Positions 9,758 through 19,584 of a stretch of DNA of 64,000 nt are shown here, in pieces (within the stretch, counting starts at the first letter, position 1; the number at the start of each line of letters is the position of its first letter). Source of the DNA: Vibrio sp. HI00D65 (GTDB lineage Bacteria > Pseudomonadota > Gammaproteobacteria > Enterobacterales > Vibrionaceae); contig NZ_LWEH01000025.1 of assembly GCF_001635455.1 (NCBI RefSeq), positions 1-64,000 of the forward strand, written 5' to 3'. The notes beneath the pieces were generated by a model, which saw nothing but the letters and a program-made list of their open reading frames with translations, was not told the DNA's origin and did not search any database. The position numbers and the translations under genes are program-made.

Positions 9758-11844
9758 GATTTCTTCTCTTGCTTGTACTGCTTACGAGCTTGCTTCTCTA
9801 TATGCTTAATATAGTGGTAAGTAGTGAGTTGTGATGTGGAATGCGTAAGTTGAGCGTTGGGTGACGGCTTATACTGATTGCTCATCGCATGATCGATCAT
9901 CCGCGCCTTACGTTTATCGTCAAAATGAAACTCGGTGATATCGATGATGGTTTGCTTGATCTTCGAGTCTAGGATTGGTGTTGATACTTCAATCCTATGG
10001 TCAAAGTTGCGAGTCATCCAATCAGCGGAAGATATGTAAACCTTGGGCTTTCCAGCATTGTGAAAGATCATCACTCTTGGGTGCTCAAGAAAACGATCGA
10101 CGACACTGATGACCTCAATGTTGTCACTTACGTTTGGTATTCCCGGAACTAACGAGCACATACCTCGAATGATCATTCTAACTTTTACGTTGGCTTGACT
10201 GGCTAGATAGAGCTTTTCAATGATTTCGCGATCTACTAAGTTATTGAGCTTTAAAGTTATACTCGCAGGCTTACCCTCTGAGGCATGTTGAATCTCTTTG
10301 TCGATCAGTTGATAGAGACGCTTTCTAGTATTTTTAGGTGAGACAATCAGCTGTTTGAACTGCGTTTTCTGGTACGGATTTTCGATGTATTTGAAGACTT
10401 GGCGAACTTCATGCGTGAGCTCTGGGTTAGCGGTAAGCAAGGATAAGTCTGTGTAGATACGAGCGGTGATTTCATGAAAATTACCTGTACCGATATGAAC
10501 ATAACTCTCCATAGCTTTGCCGTTCTTACGTCTGATGAGCAGTAATTTTGAGTGGATTTTTAGGCTGGGGATACCATAAACCACCTTCACTCCGGCCTCT
10601 TGAAGTGTCTTTGCCCACTGAATGTTGGCTTGCTCGTCAAAACGGGCTTGAAGCTCGACCACCACGGTGACTTTCTTACCATTGTGGGCCGCATCAATAA
10701 TCGAGTTGAGTAACTTAGAACCTTCAGCAACACGGTAAACGTTGATCTTGATGACCGTTACTTTGGGATCAAACGAAGCCTGCCTGACCAGTTCGGTAAT
10801 GTGATCGAAAGTATGGTATGGGTAGTGCAACAAGATATCGCGAGCTTTGATTGCTTCAAAATAGTTACTGTAATGAGCAAACGGCGCACACTTAATTGGT
10901 GAAAGAGGCGCATTAACGAGATCTTTTCGATTGAGAGCTGGAAAACCACAGAAGTGCCTAAAGTTTTGATAACGACCGCCAGAGAGTACGCTGTCATAGT
11001 CTGATAGCTTGAGCTTGATTCGTAAGAAATTCAGCATCTTTTGTGGCATCTCGGATTCATAGATCAAGCGTATTGGTAGTGCTGTTAAACGTTGCTTAAT
11101 CCCTATCGACATCGATTCTAAAAGGCTGCAGTTACTGTGTTCTTGTAGGTCATAGTCTGCATCACGTGTCATTTTGATGGCGAAGCAACGCAGCGAATCG
11201 TATTCGAAGAAGCCTTTAAGTAAGTCGTCTAGGCAGAAGCGAACTATATTATCTAATAAGATCAGGGTAGTACGTTGTGAGTATGACGGACTCGGCAGTT
11301 TGACAAATCGAGGTAAAGCATCAGATGGAATTTCTAACAGAGCGTATTGAGATGACCCATTGCGCTCAATATCGATGGCTAAATAACTTTGTTCGTCTTT
11401 GAGGATATTGAGTAGTTGACTATCTTCGTTAAGTAGCAAAGGCGTAAGATGCGGTAGTATTTTCTTCCTAAAGTATTTTTTAAGCCAATCACTCTGCTCG
11501 GCATCTATTTGCTGTTCATTAACCAAAAAAATACGATTACGTGCTAATTCGAGCAACAACTCTTTGTAAAGTGTATGAAAACGAACATCCAGCTCATTCG
11601 CCTTCTGTTGCATCTGAGTCAGCAAGGTCTTTGAGGTGTCAGAGTTTGACTCAGGATCTTGCAATAAGATCTTGCGTTTTACGTCGGAAAATCGGACTTT
11701 GTAGAACTCATCGAGGTTTTTTGAGTAGATCCCTAGAAAACGAACTCTTTCAATCAAAGGGACAGACTTGTCCGCTGCCTCTTGAAGCACTCTTTCGTTG
11801 AACGATAACCAGCTAAGTTCTTTTGCGACATAGTCTTTTTCCAT
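9748..11844 (-). CDS. ppk: polyphosphate kinase 1
   Basis: A 698-aa Ppk1 that reversibly polymerises the gamma-phosphate of ATP into polyphosphate. The two phospholipase D-like histidine sites are visible: IHSKLLLI (the autophosphorylated His) and FHNAGKPKVYISSADW. The family N-terminus KELSWLSFNERVLQEA is intact and the length is normal. It is the first gene of a ppk-ppx operon and is divergent from pstC; the shared 200-bp intergenic region contains a candidate Pho box, so polyphosphate synthesis may also respond to phosphate. Confidence 0.96.
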   Translation of the reverse strand: MEKDYVAKELSWLSFNERVLQEAADKSVPLIERVRFLGIYSKNLDEFYKVRFSDVKRKILLQDPESNSDTSKTLLTQMQQKANELDVRFHTLYKELLLELARNRIFLVNEQQIDAEQSDWLKKYFRKKILPHLTPLLLNEDSQLLNILKDEQSYLAIDIERNGSSQYALLEIPSDALPRFVKLPSPSYSQRTTLILLDNIVRFCLDDLLKGFFEYDSLRCFAIKMTRDADYDLQEHSNCSLLESMSIGIKQRLTALPIRLIYESEMPQKMLNFLRIKLKLSDYDSVLSGGRYQNFRHFCGFPALNRKDLVNAPLSPIKCAPFAHYSNYFEAIKARDILLHYPYHTFDHITELVRQASFDPKVTVIKINVYRVAEGSKLLNSIIDAAHNGKKVTVVVELQARFDEQANIQWAKTLQEAGVKVVYGIPSLKIHSKLLLIRRKNGKAMESYVHIGTGNFHEITARIYTDLSLLTANPELTHEVRQVFKYIENPYQKTQFKQLIVSPKNTRKRLYQLIDKEIQHASEGKPASITLKLNNLVDREIIEKLYLASQANVKVRMIIRGMCSLVPGIPNVSDNIEVISVVDRFLEHPRVMIFHNAGKPKVYISSADWMTRNFDHRIEVSTPILDSKIKQTIIDITEFHFDDKRKARMIDHAMSNQYKPSPNAQLTHSTSQLTTYHYIKHIEKQARKQYKQEKKSCG

Positions 11845-11980
11845 CGTATTGTTGATCCTTGAATGCTGGCTATTGGGGTGCCTAGTTTAATTTATAACGT
11901 TCGCGCTCACAAAATTAATGATCTTCGGATAATAAAAAGGGTCAACAAACTTGTTATTAGTTTCAGTTGTTTAACGTAGC

Positions 11981-11998
11981 TTGTAATATAATTGTCAT
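11981..11998 (+). promoter_or_regulatory. candidate Pho box before pstC
   Basis: TTGTAAT and TTGTCAT half-sites separated by ATAA repeat with an 11-bp period, matching the PhoB box layout with one mismatch in the first half. A TATTAT (12009-12014) lies ten bases downstream and could be the -10 element. The pstC start is 47 bp beyond the box. Confidence 0.65.
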
Positions 11999-12044
11999 CT
12001 AAGATACATATTATGTCAGCAGCTAAAAAAAGGTAGATAAAAAG

Positions 12045-14261
12045 ATGGCTTCAGCCCAATTTTCATTGAAAGAGCGCGACAAAAAAAGATGGTTGAAAGA
12101 TCGTCTCGTCCGTTTTTCGGTGACATGCGGTGGTGTCAGTGTTTTAGCTGCCTTGGTTTTGATCTTCGTATATCTAGCAATGGTCATTTTGCCGGTATTT
12201 TCCGATACTGTTTTAGAGACTGATCAAGCTGTTAAAACCGTATCGGTAGATAAGCCTATCGCACTATCGGTTGATGAGTACGGTCAACACGCCTTTACTG
12301 TCGAAAAGTCTGGTTTGGTTCAGTTTTGGGACCTAGACTCGCAAAATATACACTCTTATTTCGAACGAAGTGTATTAGCAGATCCTATTGCCTTCTCTCG
12401 AAATCCCCCTGCTGAAAATTGGTTTGCTTTTGCCGATAGCGCAAGCAATATCACTTTCTTCTACCCTGAGTATAGTGCGCCTGTACTCCAAAAGGGCGCT
12501 GAAGCTAAACCAAAAATCGAGCAAGTTACTCTTCCTCAACCCTTTTTAGCCGACGAACCAGCAAACGGGGCGTTGATCGATAAGTTCGTATTCTCTAAAA
12601 GCGGGCGCGATATTACTGTTGCTGCTCAGCTAACTGACCAGCGAGTGCTAGTTAAGTGGTACCAAAGCGATTTAGCTGGTGGCTATGTATTTAAGAATAG
12701 TCAATGGTTATCGGATAAGCTTGGCGCACAACAGCAGTTATTAATGACACCTGATGGGCAGACTCTATACCTTCGAGTAAAGTCTGACTTAGTGGTGCTA
12801 AAGCTCGCTGAAAAAGGGTTTGATGTCCGTGAGGTGATCGACCTGAGTTTGAATGACGCTAAACACGGTGTGAAAAGTATCGATTTGTTGTCTGGTGCTT
12901 ATTCGTTGTTGGTTACGCATCAGGATGGACAAGTTTCTCAATGGTTTGATGTACTTAAAGATGAAAAGCGCAGCCTAACCCATATTCGAGATTTCCAACT
13001 CGCTGAAGAAGTACAATTTATCTTGCCGGATACCTACCGAAAAGGCTTCTATAGCTTCTACAAAAACGGCACATTACAGAGCCATTATACGACCAGTGAA
13101 AAGTTGTCTTTGTTTGAGCGTGCGTTTGATAAGTCACCTCAGTTAGCTGCTATGTCGGCTAATGAGCTGCATTTAGTAACATTGATTGATGATAAAATCA
13201 GTGTGGCGAAAGTCGACAATGAATACCCTCAGATTTCATTTTCATCGCTATGGCAAAAAGTCTGGTACGAGAGCTATCCAGAGCCGCAGTATGTATGGCA
13301 ATCTACCTCCGCTAATGATGACTTTGAAGAGAAGTTCAGTTTAGTTCCTATCACGTTTGGTACCATCAAAGCTGCGCTATTTGCCATGATGTTTGCGGTA
13401 CCTGTTGCGGTGTTAGGTGCAATTTATACCGCTTACTTTATGTCGCCGCGCATGCGACGAGTGGTGAAGCCGTCGATAGAGCTAATGGAAGCTTTGCCTA
13501 CTGTAATTATTGGCTTCCTCGCGGGGCTGTGGTTTGCGCCAATCGTTGAAACCCACTTAACCGCTGTACTTTCTTTGATGGTAATGTTGCCTCTGAGCGC
13601 TTTGATTACAGGGCTTGTTTGGTTCTGTTTACCTAAGGTTGTGACAAGTCGTTTCTCTAATGGTTGGCACGCACTCATACTGATTCCGGTACTGATTACA
13701 ACGGTCGTTATAGTATTCGTCGCGGGCAACAGTATCGAAGCCTTGTTGTTTGATGGTGATATACGCACTTTCCTAGCTGGTTATGGGATTGATTTTGACC
13801 AACGTAATGCTCTAGTAGTCGGTTTCGCGATGGGTTTTGCTGTCATCCCGACAATTTTTACGATTGCCGAGGATGCGATTTTCTCGGTACCGAAGCACTT
13901 GTCTGATGGTTCACTAGCGCTTGGTGCTACCGCGTGGCAGACCCTGATTTATGTTGTTTTACTGACAGCCAGTCCCGGTATTTTTTCGGCGGTTATGATG
14001 GGATTAGGACGAGCGGTTGGTGAAACCATGATTGTCCTGATGGCGACAGGCAACACGCCAATTCTTGATTGGAATATTTTAGAAGGGATGAGGACACTAT
14101 CCGCAACCATTGCTGTCGAACTTCCTGAATCGGAAGTGGGTGGGTCGCATTTCCGTTTGCTGTTCTTAGCTGCGCTATTGCTGTTTATTTTTACCTTCGC
14201 TGTGAACTCACTAGCGGAGTGGGTTCGCCAAAGATTGAGAGATAAATATCGTGCTTTGTAG
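12045..14261 (+). CDS. pstC: phosphate ABC transporter permease PstC, long form
   Basis: A 738-aa inner-membrane permease subunit. Unlike the ~320-aa E. coli PstC, one membrane segment (about residues 25-52) is followed by a soluble, probably periplasmic region of almost 400 residues with WD-like strands (for example LVQFWDLDS). The MetI-type permease domain follows from about residue 435. The EAA coupling loop ([16 protein letters not shown]) contacts PstB. This enlarged form is known in Vibrio and Pseudomonas. It is the first gene of pstCAB-phoU and is preceded by a Pho box candidate. Confidence 0.93.
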   Translation: MASAQFSLKERDKKRWLKDRLVRFSVTCGGVSVLAALVLIFVYLAMVILPVFSDTVLETDQAVKTVSVDKPIALSVDEYGQHAFTVEKSGLVQFWDLDSQNIHSYFERSVLADPIAFSRNPPAENWFAFADSASNITFFYPEYSAPVLQKGAEAKPKIEQVTLPQPFLADEPANGALIDKFVFSKSGRDITVAAQLTDQRVLVKWYQSDLAGGYVFKNSQWLSDKLGAQQQLLMTPDGQTLYLRVKSDLVVLKLAEKGFDVREVIDLSLNDAKHGVKSIDLLSGAYSLLVTHQDGQVSQWFDVLKDEKRSLTHIRDFQLAEEVQFILPDTYRKGFYSFYKNGTLQSHYTTSEKLSLFERAFDKSPQLAAMSANELHLVTLIDDKISVAKVDNEYPQISFSSLWQKVWYESYPEPQYVWQSTSANDDFEEKFSLVPITFGTIKAALFAMMFAVPVAVLGAIYTAYFMSPRMRRVVKPSIELMEALPTVIIGFLAGLWFAPIVETHLTAVLSLMVMLPLSALITGLVWFCLPKVVTSRFSNGWHALILIPVLITTVVIVFVAGNSIEALLFDGDIRTFLAGYGIDFDQRNALVVGFAMGFAVIPTIFTIAEDAIFSVPKHLSDGSLALGATAWQTLIYVVLLTASPGIFSAVMMGLGRAVGETMIVLMATGNTPILDWNILEGMRTLSATIAVELPESEVGGSHFRLLFLAALLLFIFTFAVNSLAEWVRQRLRDKYRAL

Positions 14262-14359
14262 TGTTAATGTGTCACCTCAATCTGAATCTACGCCTACAAA
14301 TTTTTGGGGATTAGCGAGCTGCGTACATCGTTACTCGCAGAATCACTCTCAGGTAGCAC

Positions 14360-16072
14360 ATGATGAATAGACTCAAGTCATTGCTATCATGGGGTAAATC
14401 TGGCTCACCATGGATCTGGCTAACTGGTGGGGCAGTGAGCATCAGTATGCTTTCGGTTCTGGGGTTGATGCTCTTGATTGGCTGGAAAGGGCTGACCTAC
14501 TTTTGGCCTGCGCCTTTGTATCAGTGGCAAGTCGATTCTAAAGATCTGTCTCTGGTCGTTGATCTTGATGAAACCGTCTCTCAAAAAGATGTGTTGATCG
14601 GTCAGCTGTATGAACGCAAATACATTCCAATAGAGCAAGTTCCGCAAGCTCACGATCTACTATCACCCCAAAACATTGCTACAGGGCTGATACAACGTTT
14701 GAGCATCAAGGTGGCGAATAGAGAACTCTATCCTGCTGATTTTGTCTCGATTCTAGATGTGAACCTATTGGAGCCAACCACGCCTCGAGATTGGGCTGTG
14801 ATAGAGCGTAGTCGCGGTGGTTACTTTTTTGGTAAGCCGGTTGGCTTTAAAACGGCATCGGGAACTTTTTATACTGATATCGACCAAAAGCTTAAAGATG
14901 GTTTAGCTTTCGCTGACACCTTGCGCGCTGAAACGTCACGTGTGGTAAACCAAGAGATTCGCAATATCAGTTGGCAGTTGGAAAACTTACGTCTAGAAAA
15001 GCGCAAATTAGAACTGAATGAGTCTGTGAGCGATGAGTACCTTAAAACTTATACCGCAACTAGGCTTGAGCTCAATAAGCAGTTAGATGAAGCCGAAATC
15101 AAGCTAGAGCACCTTAGAACACAGCTAAATGTTGAGAGTCTGCTTGTTGAAGATATGACAGGTGAGCAGGTTGAAATATCGCTCAGTCATATTCTGGATT
15201 ACTGGTACCCAAATAATATGTCTTATATTGAAAAGGTTGGACATTGGGGGCATCAAGTGTGGAAGTTTTTATCAGAAAATCCACGAGAGTCCAATTCAGA
15301 AGGCGGCGTTTTCCCTGCTATCTTTGGTACAGTGTTACTGGTTATTCTGATGTCGATTGTGGTGATGCCTCTTGGGGTTGTGGCGGCGATCTACTTACAT
15401 GAATACGCAAAAAATAACGCGCTCACACGTTTGATTAGAATCGCGGTTATCAACCTAGCCGGTGTACCTTCAATCGTTTATGGCGTTTTTGGTTTAGGCT
15501 TTTTCGTTTATACCATTGGTGGCTCGATCGATACTCTGTTTTATGCAGAGCGACTACCTGCCCCGACCTTTGGTACGCCAGGTCTACTTTGGTCGGCACT
15601 TACTTTGGCTGTGTTAACGCTACCTGTCGTGATTGTGACGACCGAAGAGGGGTTAACACGTATCCCAAGTTCGGTAAGGCATGGCTCTTTAGCGCTCGGA
15701 GCGACTCAATTTGAGACCTTGTGGCGCATTGTTCTGCCTATGGCAAGCCCTGCGATAATTACCGGCTTGATCTTGGCGATTGCAAGAGCTGCGGGTGAAG
15801 TGGCTCCATTAATGCTGGTGGGGGTTGTAAAACTCGCATCAAGCTTGCCTGTTGATAGTCAGTTTCCGTACATACACTTAGATAGAAAGTTCATGCATTT
15901 AGGCTTTCATATCTATGATGTTGGATTTCAAACATCGAATATAGAGGCTGCGCGCCCATTGGTGTATGCGACTTCGTTTTTATTGGTTACGGTTATCGTG
16001 GGGCTGAATTTAACGGCGATTAATATCCGTAATAACTTACGTGAAAAGTACCGAACCTTAGGACAAGATTAA
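14360..16072 (+). CDS. pstA: phosphate ABC transporter permease PstA, long form
   Basis: A 570-aa partner permease. It has an N-terminal membrane segment (about residues 17-40), a soluble insertion with a predicted coiled coil (about 190-270, rich in L/E/K heptads such as [14 protein letters not shown]), and a C-terminal MetI-type permease domain with the EAA loop [16 protein letters not shown]. coli PstA is about 300 aa, so half of this protein is extra. Two adjacent ATGs (14360, 14363) compete for the start. The 98-bp gap from pstC is open and codes for nothing recognisable; pstB follows after one base. Confidence 0.92.
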   Translation: MMNRLKSLLSWGKSGSPWIWLTGGAVSISMLSVLGLMLLIGWKGLTYFWPAPLYQWQVDSKDLSLVVDLDETVSQKDVLIGQLYERKYIPIEQVPQAHDLLSPQNIATGLIQRLSIKVANRELYPADFVSILDVNLLEPTTPRDWAVIERSRGGYFFGKPVGFKTASGTFYTDIDQKLKDGLAFADTLRAETSRVVNQEIRNISWQLENLRLEKRKLELNESVSDEYLKTYTATRLELNKQLDEAEIKLEHLRTQLNVESLLVEDMTGEQVEISLSHILDYWYPNNMSYIEKVGHWGHQVWKFLSENPRESNSEGGVFPAIFGTVLLVILMSIVVMPLGVVAAIYLHEYAKNNALTRLIRIAVINLAGVPSIVYGVFGLGFFVYTIGGSIDTLFYAERLPAPTFGTPGLLWSALTLAVLTLPVVIVTTEEGLTRIPSSVRHGSLALGATQFETLWRIVLPMASPAIITGLILAIARAAGEVAPLMLVGVVKLASSLPVDSQFPYIHLDRKFMHLGFHIYDVGFQTSNIEAARPLVYATSFLLVTVIVGLNLTAINIRNNLREKYRTLGQD

Positions 16073-16073
16073 G

Positions 16074-16892
16074 ATGTTCTCAATTAATGAAACCTTGGGT
16101 TACCAAGCGCCTTTAGATGTACACAATCTAAAGGAAGAACAAATTGCTATCTCGATCGAAGGGCTCAATCTTTACTACAAAGAAAGCCAAGCGCTCGATG
16201 ATATCTCTATGAAGATACCCAAAGGGCAGGTGACTGCGTTTATTGGCCCTTCTGGCTGCGGTAAGTCAACCTTACTACGTTGTATCAATCGTATGAACGA
16301 TCTTGTCGAAGGCTGCAAAGTTTCCGGAAAAGTGAAGCTTCATGGCAAGAATATCTACCATCCTAAAGTTGATGTTGCGACTCTGCGTCGTCGTGTCGGT
16401 ATGGTGTTTCAGCGCCCAAACCCGTTTCCTAAATCTATCTATGAGAATGTGGTTTACGGACTGAGGTTGCAAGGAGTAAGTAACAGTCGAGATCTTGATG
16501 ATGCCGTAGAACGATCACTGCGTGCTGCTGCATTGTGGGATGAAGTAAAAGATCGTTTACATGAAAATGCTTTTGGTCTATCTGGTGGTCAGCAACAGCG
16601 TTTGGTGATTGCTCGCGCCGTTGCGATTGAACCGGAAGTCTTGTTGTTGGATGAGCCGACATCGGCATTGGATCCTATTTCAACATTGACGATTGAAGAG
16701 CTAATCAACGATCTAAAAACGCAATATACGGTCGTTATCGTCACACATAACATGCAGCAGGCTGCGCGTGTGAGTGACCATACTGCCTTTATTCATATGG
16801 GAAAATTGATCGAGTACTCAGATACGGATTCAATATTTACGTCTCCATTGAAAAATCAAACGGAAGACTACATTACTGGTCGATACGGTTAA
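16074..16892 (+). CDS. pstB: phosphate ABC transporter ATP-binding protein PstB
   Basis: A 272-aa ABC ATPase that powers the PstCA channel. Walker [10 protein letters not shown] (about residues 60-68), Q-loop [10 protein letters not shown], signature LSGGQQQR and Walker [13 protein letters not shown] are intact, and the switch histidine is in VTHNMQQA. The N-terminus is slightly longer than in E. coli (257 aa). The ATG is one base after the pstA stop. Confidence 0.97.
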   Translation: MFSINETLGYQAPLDVHNLKEEQIAISIEGLNLYYKESQALDDISMKIPKGQVTAFIGPSGCGKSTLLRCINRMNDLVEGCKVSGKVKLHGKNIYHPKVDVATLRRRVGMVFQRPNPFPKSIYENVVYGLRLQGVSNSRDLDDAVERSLRAAALWDEVKDRLHENAFGLSGGQQQRLVIARAVAIEPEVLLLDEPTSALDPISTLTIEELINDLKTQYTVVIVTHNMQQAARVSDHTAFIHMGKLIEYSDTDSIFTSPLKNQTEDYITGRYG

Positions 16893-16966
16893 CGTTACCC
16901 TTCTCATCATTGGAGCTAAGTCACTCCAATATAAATGACTTATCCAATTCTTTTTAAGGAGCTGAC

Positions 16967-17665
16967 ATGCAATTTGGTCGCCACATCTCAGGACAATTTA
17001 ATGTCGAGTTAGAGTCTATCCGTACCCATGTACTCACTATGGGTGGATTAGTGGAGCAGCAGCTCTCTTTTGCGATGCAGGCACTCCACAAAGATGATTT
17101 GGAACTAGCGAAGAAAGTGATTCGTGATGACCATAAAGTGAATGCAATGGAAGTATCGATTGATGAGGCTTGTACTCGCATTATTGCCAAGCGTCAACCA
17201 ACGGCAAAAGATCTGCGTTTGATAATGGCGATCATCAAAACGATTACCGACCTAGAGCGTATTGGTGATGTTGCCTCGAGGATCGCGCAGGGTGCGATTG
17301 ATATCCCTTCGACAAAAGAACAAAAATTCCATGTATCGCTAGAGCCTTTATGTCGACAAGCGATCACCATGCTACACCAAGTTTTAGACGCATTTGCTCG
17401 CATGGATGTGGATGCGGCAGCCGAGGTACACAAACTCGACGACAAGTTGGATGCTGAATACGAGGCGGTGATACGTCAGTTGATGACTTATATGATGGAA
17501 GACCCGAAGAATATTCCTAACATCTTACAAGTGATGTGGTGTGCGAGAGCCATAGAGCGAGTAGGGGACCGTTGCCAGAACATTTGTGAGTACATTATCT
17601 ACTTTGTTAAAGGTAAAGATGTACGCCACCTAGGTGATCAAAGCTTAGATGACGTTTTAAGGTAA
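16967..17665 (+). CDS. phoU: phosphate signalling protein PhoU
   Basis: A 232-aa all-helical cytoplasmic protein with two PhoU repeats, each carrying the metal-binding E-x-x-R-x-x-D pattern ([12 protein letters not shown] near 92-103 and [12 protein letters not shown] near 193-204). PhoU links PstSCAB activity to PhoR and represses the Pho response when phosphate is plentiful. A strong AAGGAGC lies seven bases before the ATG. It ends the pst operon, meeting convergent cutC almost end to end; no clear terminator is seen. Confidence 0.97.
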   Translation: MQFGRHISGQFNVELESIRTHVLTMGGLVEQQLSFAMQALHKDDLELAKKVIRDDHKVNAMEVSIDEACTRIIAKRQPTAKDLRLIMAIIKTITDLERIGDVASRIAQGAIDIPSTKEQKFHVSLEPLCRQAITMLHQVLDAFARMDVDAAAEVHKLDDKLDAEYEAVIRQLMTYMMEDPKNIPNILQVMWCARAIERVGDRCQNICEYIIYFVKGKDVRHLGDQSLDDVLR

Positions 17666-17670
17666 CGTAT

Positions 17671-18453
17671 TCATCGGCCCGATCTAATTTTATTTTTTGA
17701 CGTCAGCCCTTTATCGATGAGGGCTCCTCTCACACTAGATATCTTGCTAGCATCCGTTACAGGTATTTGATAATCATCAATATCATCACTCCCCATTTGA
17801 GCATTCGAATTGCTTTCCATTAGACTAGGCCTTGTCGATTTACCTGAAAGGTGGAGTGCAGGTACTTGGGTGGTGCTTTGAATAATTTTTGCGTTGTGAG
17901 CGGTAACGCCGGCTCCTGCCATGATATCGATTCTGCTATTCGCTTGTTTGACCATCTCTTGCAATATATCGATACCTTTCTCTGCATTGCTCGCTAGCCC
18001 AGACGTTAAAACACGCTCACAACCAAGCTCAATAATCTGTTCTAGTGCTTTTTGGTAATCCTTAAGTTGGTCTATCGCACGGTGAAAGGTCACGCCAAGC
18101 TTTAGTTGGTGGGCTTTTGAGGTTAGTGCTCTCATAGCAACCATGTCTATTTCACCTTGAGCGGTAAGCACACCTAATACCACACCATCTAAACCAGCAT
18201 CGGCAGCGGCTTGGATGTCATCAAGCATGCACATCACGTCGTCATTATCGAAGATGAAGTCGCCTTGTCTTGGGCGAATCATTGCATACACGGGGACCGA
18301 TGAGATGCGATTGGCTTGCCTCATCATTCCGACGCTCGGGGTTAATCCACCAAGTGCTAGTGAAGAACAGAGCTCAATACGATTCGCTCCGCCTGCAAGG
18401 GCATTGTGTAGGGATTCTAAGTTATCGATACAAACTTCAACTTCGATGTTCAT
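17671..18453 (-). CDS. cutC: CutC family protein
   Basis: A 260-aa TIM-barrel protein of the CutC family ([24 protein letters not shown] start, [21 protein letters not shown]). The family was named for copper homeostasis in E. coli, but its biochemical role is unsettled. ATG 18453 is preferred since [11 protein letters not shown] is the family start; a TTG six codons upstream is possible. The C-terminal ~25 residues are polar and extend beyond the barrel. The stop lies five bases from the phoU stop on the other strand. Confidence 0.9.
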   Translation of the reverse strand: MNIEVEVCIDNLESLHNALAGGANRIELCSSLALGGLTPSVGMMRQANRISSVPVYAMIRPRQGDFIFDNDDVMCMLDDIQAAADAGLDGVVLGVLTAQGEIDMVAMRALTSKAHQLKLGVTFHRAIDQLKDYQKALEQIIELGCERVLTSGLASNAEKGIDILQEMVKQANSRIDIMAGAGVTAHNAKIIQSTTQVPALHLSGKSTRPSLMESNSNAQMGSDDIDDYQIPVTDASKISSVRGALIDKGLTSKNKIRSGR

Positions 18454-18609
18454 GATATTTAACTCGTTCAAATTGAGACTGTGGAAATCATAGCAATCTT
18501 GAGACGATTCTGAATAGGTAGCGAGAGGAAAATAGAGGTAAAGTTTCTCTTGCGGTTACCCCTATTCATAGTGGATATGGGCAAGGAATAAACCATTGTT
18601 GAGGCAATA

Positions 18610-18645
18610 GATGCAAAAAGCCCAAAGCGTTAACTTCGGGCTTTG
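18610..18645 (-). terminator. terminator of the peroxiredoxin gene
   Basis: Read on the minus strand, AAAGCCC pairs with GGGCTTT around a partly paired 14-nt centre, followed by TTTTGC. It lies about 120 bp beyond the peroxiredoxin stop in the otherwise empty gap before cutC. Confidence 0.75.
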
Positions 18646-18765
18646 AATAAGACTTTACTTCTTAATTGATTGGCGGTGCGCTTTGCGCTGTAGCTTATGC
18701 TTTATTTCTCTTTATAGAGAGTCATCCAACCATTCACCCGTGTTGAGTCGGGCTTAAGAATGTAA

Positions 18766-19374
18766 TTACTTGCTTAGGTCGTCAGCGTGCTCAGATAGGA
18801 ATGCTGCAACACCTTTTGGAGATGCGTCCATACCTGATTTACCTTCTTCCCATTGTGCTGGGCAAACTTCACCGTTCTTCTCGTGGAAGTTTAGTGCGTC
18901 TACCATGCGTAGCATTTCGTCGATGTTACGACCTAGTGGAAGATCGTTAACTACTTGGTGACGTACAAGACCGTCAGCGTCGATTAGGAAAGAACCACGG
19001 AAAGCAACGCCTGCTTCTGGGTGCTCAACATCGTATGCTTTGCAGATTTCGTGTTTAACGTCAGCAACTAGTGGGTATTTAACTTGACCGATACCGCCGT
19101 CAGCGATAGCAGTGTTACGCCATGCATTGTGAGAGAATTGAGAATCGATAGAAACACCGATTACTTCAACGCCTTTAGCTTGGAAATCTTCTAGACGGTT
19201 GTCGAAAGCGATTAGCTCTGAAGGACAAACGAAAGTGAAGTCTAGTGGGTAGAAGAAAACAACCGCTTTCTTACCTTTAGTGAATTCTGCGAAGTTGAAG
19301 TTATCAACGATCTCACCGTTACCTAGAACAGCTGCTGCAGTAAAGTCAGGGGCTTGACGACCTACTAGTACCAT
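18766..19374 (-). CDS. typical 2-Cys peroxiredoxin (AhpC/TSA family)
   Basis: A 202-aa peroxide reductase. The peroxidatic cysteine C50 lies in FTFVCPSEL, and the resolving cysteine is in VCPAQW near residue 171. This is the AhpC/Prx1 architecture, with the GGxG (ADGGIGQ) insertion and a C-terminal tail typical of sensitive enzymes. It is divergent from oxyR with a 210-bp shared promoter region containing a palindrome, so OxyR control is likely. Vibrio species often carry such a prx-oxyR pair. Confidence 0.95.
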   Translation of the reverse strand: MVLVGRQAPDFTAAAVLGNGEIVDNFNFAEFTKGKKAVVFFYPLDFTFVCPSELIAFDNRLEDFQAKGVEVIGVSIDSQFSHNAWRNTAIADGGIGQVKYPLVADVKHEICKAYDVEHPEAGVAFRGSFLIDADGLVRHQVVNDLPLGRNIDEMLRMVDALNFHEKNGEVCPAQWEEGKSGMDASPKGVAAFLSEHADDLSK

Positions 19375-19442
19375 TTTGGAATCTCCTAAAAAATTAGTTG
19401 GCCCAACACATCTTTGTTTGGGCTCCGTTTCTACGCGACAAA

Positions 19443-19465
19443 CTATAGTACAATCGATACTATAG
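19443..19465. promoter_or_regulatory. palindromic candidate operator between prx and oxyR
   Basis: Perfect 8-bp inverted repeat CTATAGTA / TACTATAG with a 7-bp centre, placed 69 bp from the peroxiredoxin start and 120 bp from the oxyR start. The ATAG/CTAT tetramers resemble OxyR recognition elements, though their spacing does not match the full four-tetramer OxyR consensus. The prx promoter probably overlaps it. Confidence 0.6.
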
Positions 19466-19584
19466 AAAAAAGCGAATTAAATAGATTAAGTTCATCGAAA
19501 AAAACGATAAGCTTATTCTTTGTCCTTTTCTCAGGTCTTAGGACCTTCGTGTAACTTATCCTACTCATATTACAAAGTAATTTC

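Noticed and set aside
14262..14359. Extra coding sequence between pstC and pstA
   Set aside because: A frame from GTG 14258 meets a stop after 17 codons and has no similarity to transporter sequence. The gap is treated as non-coding.
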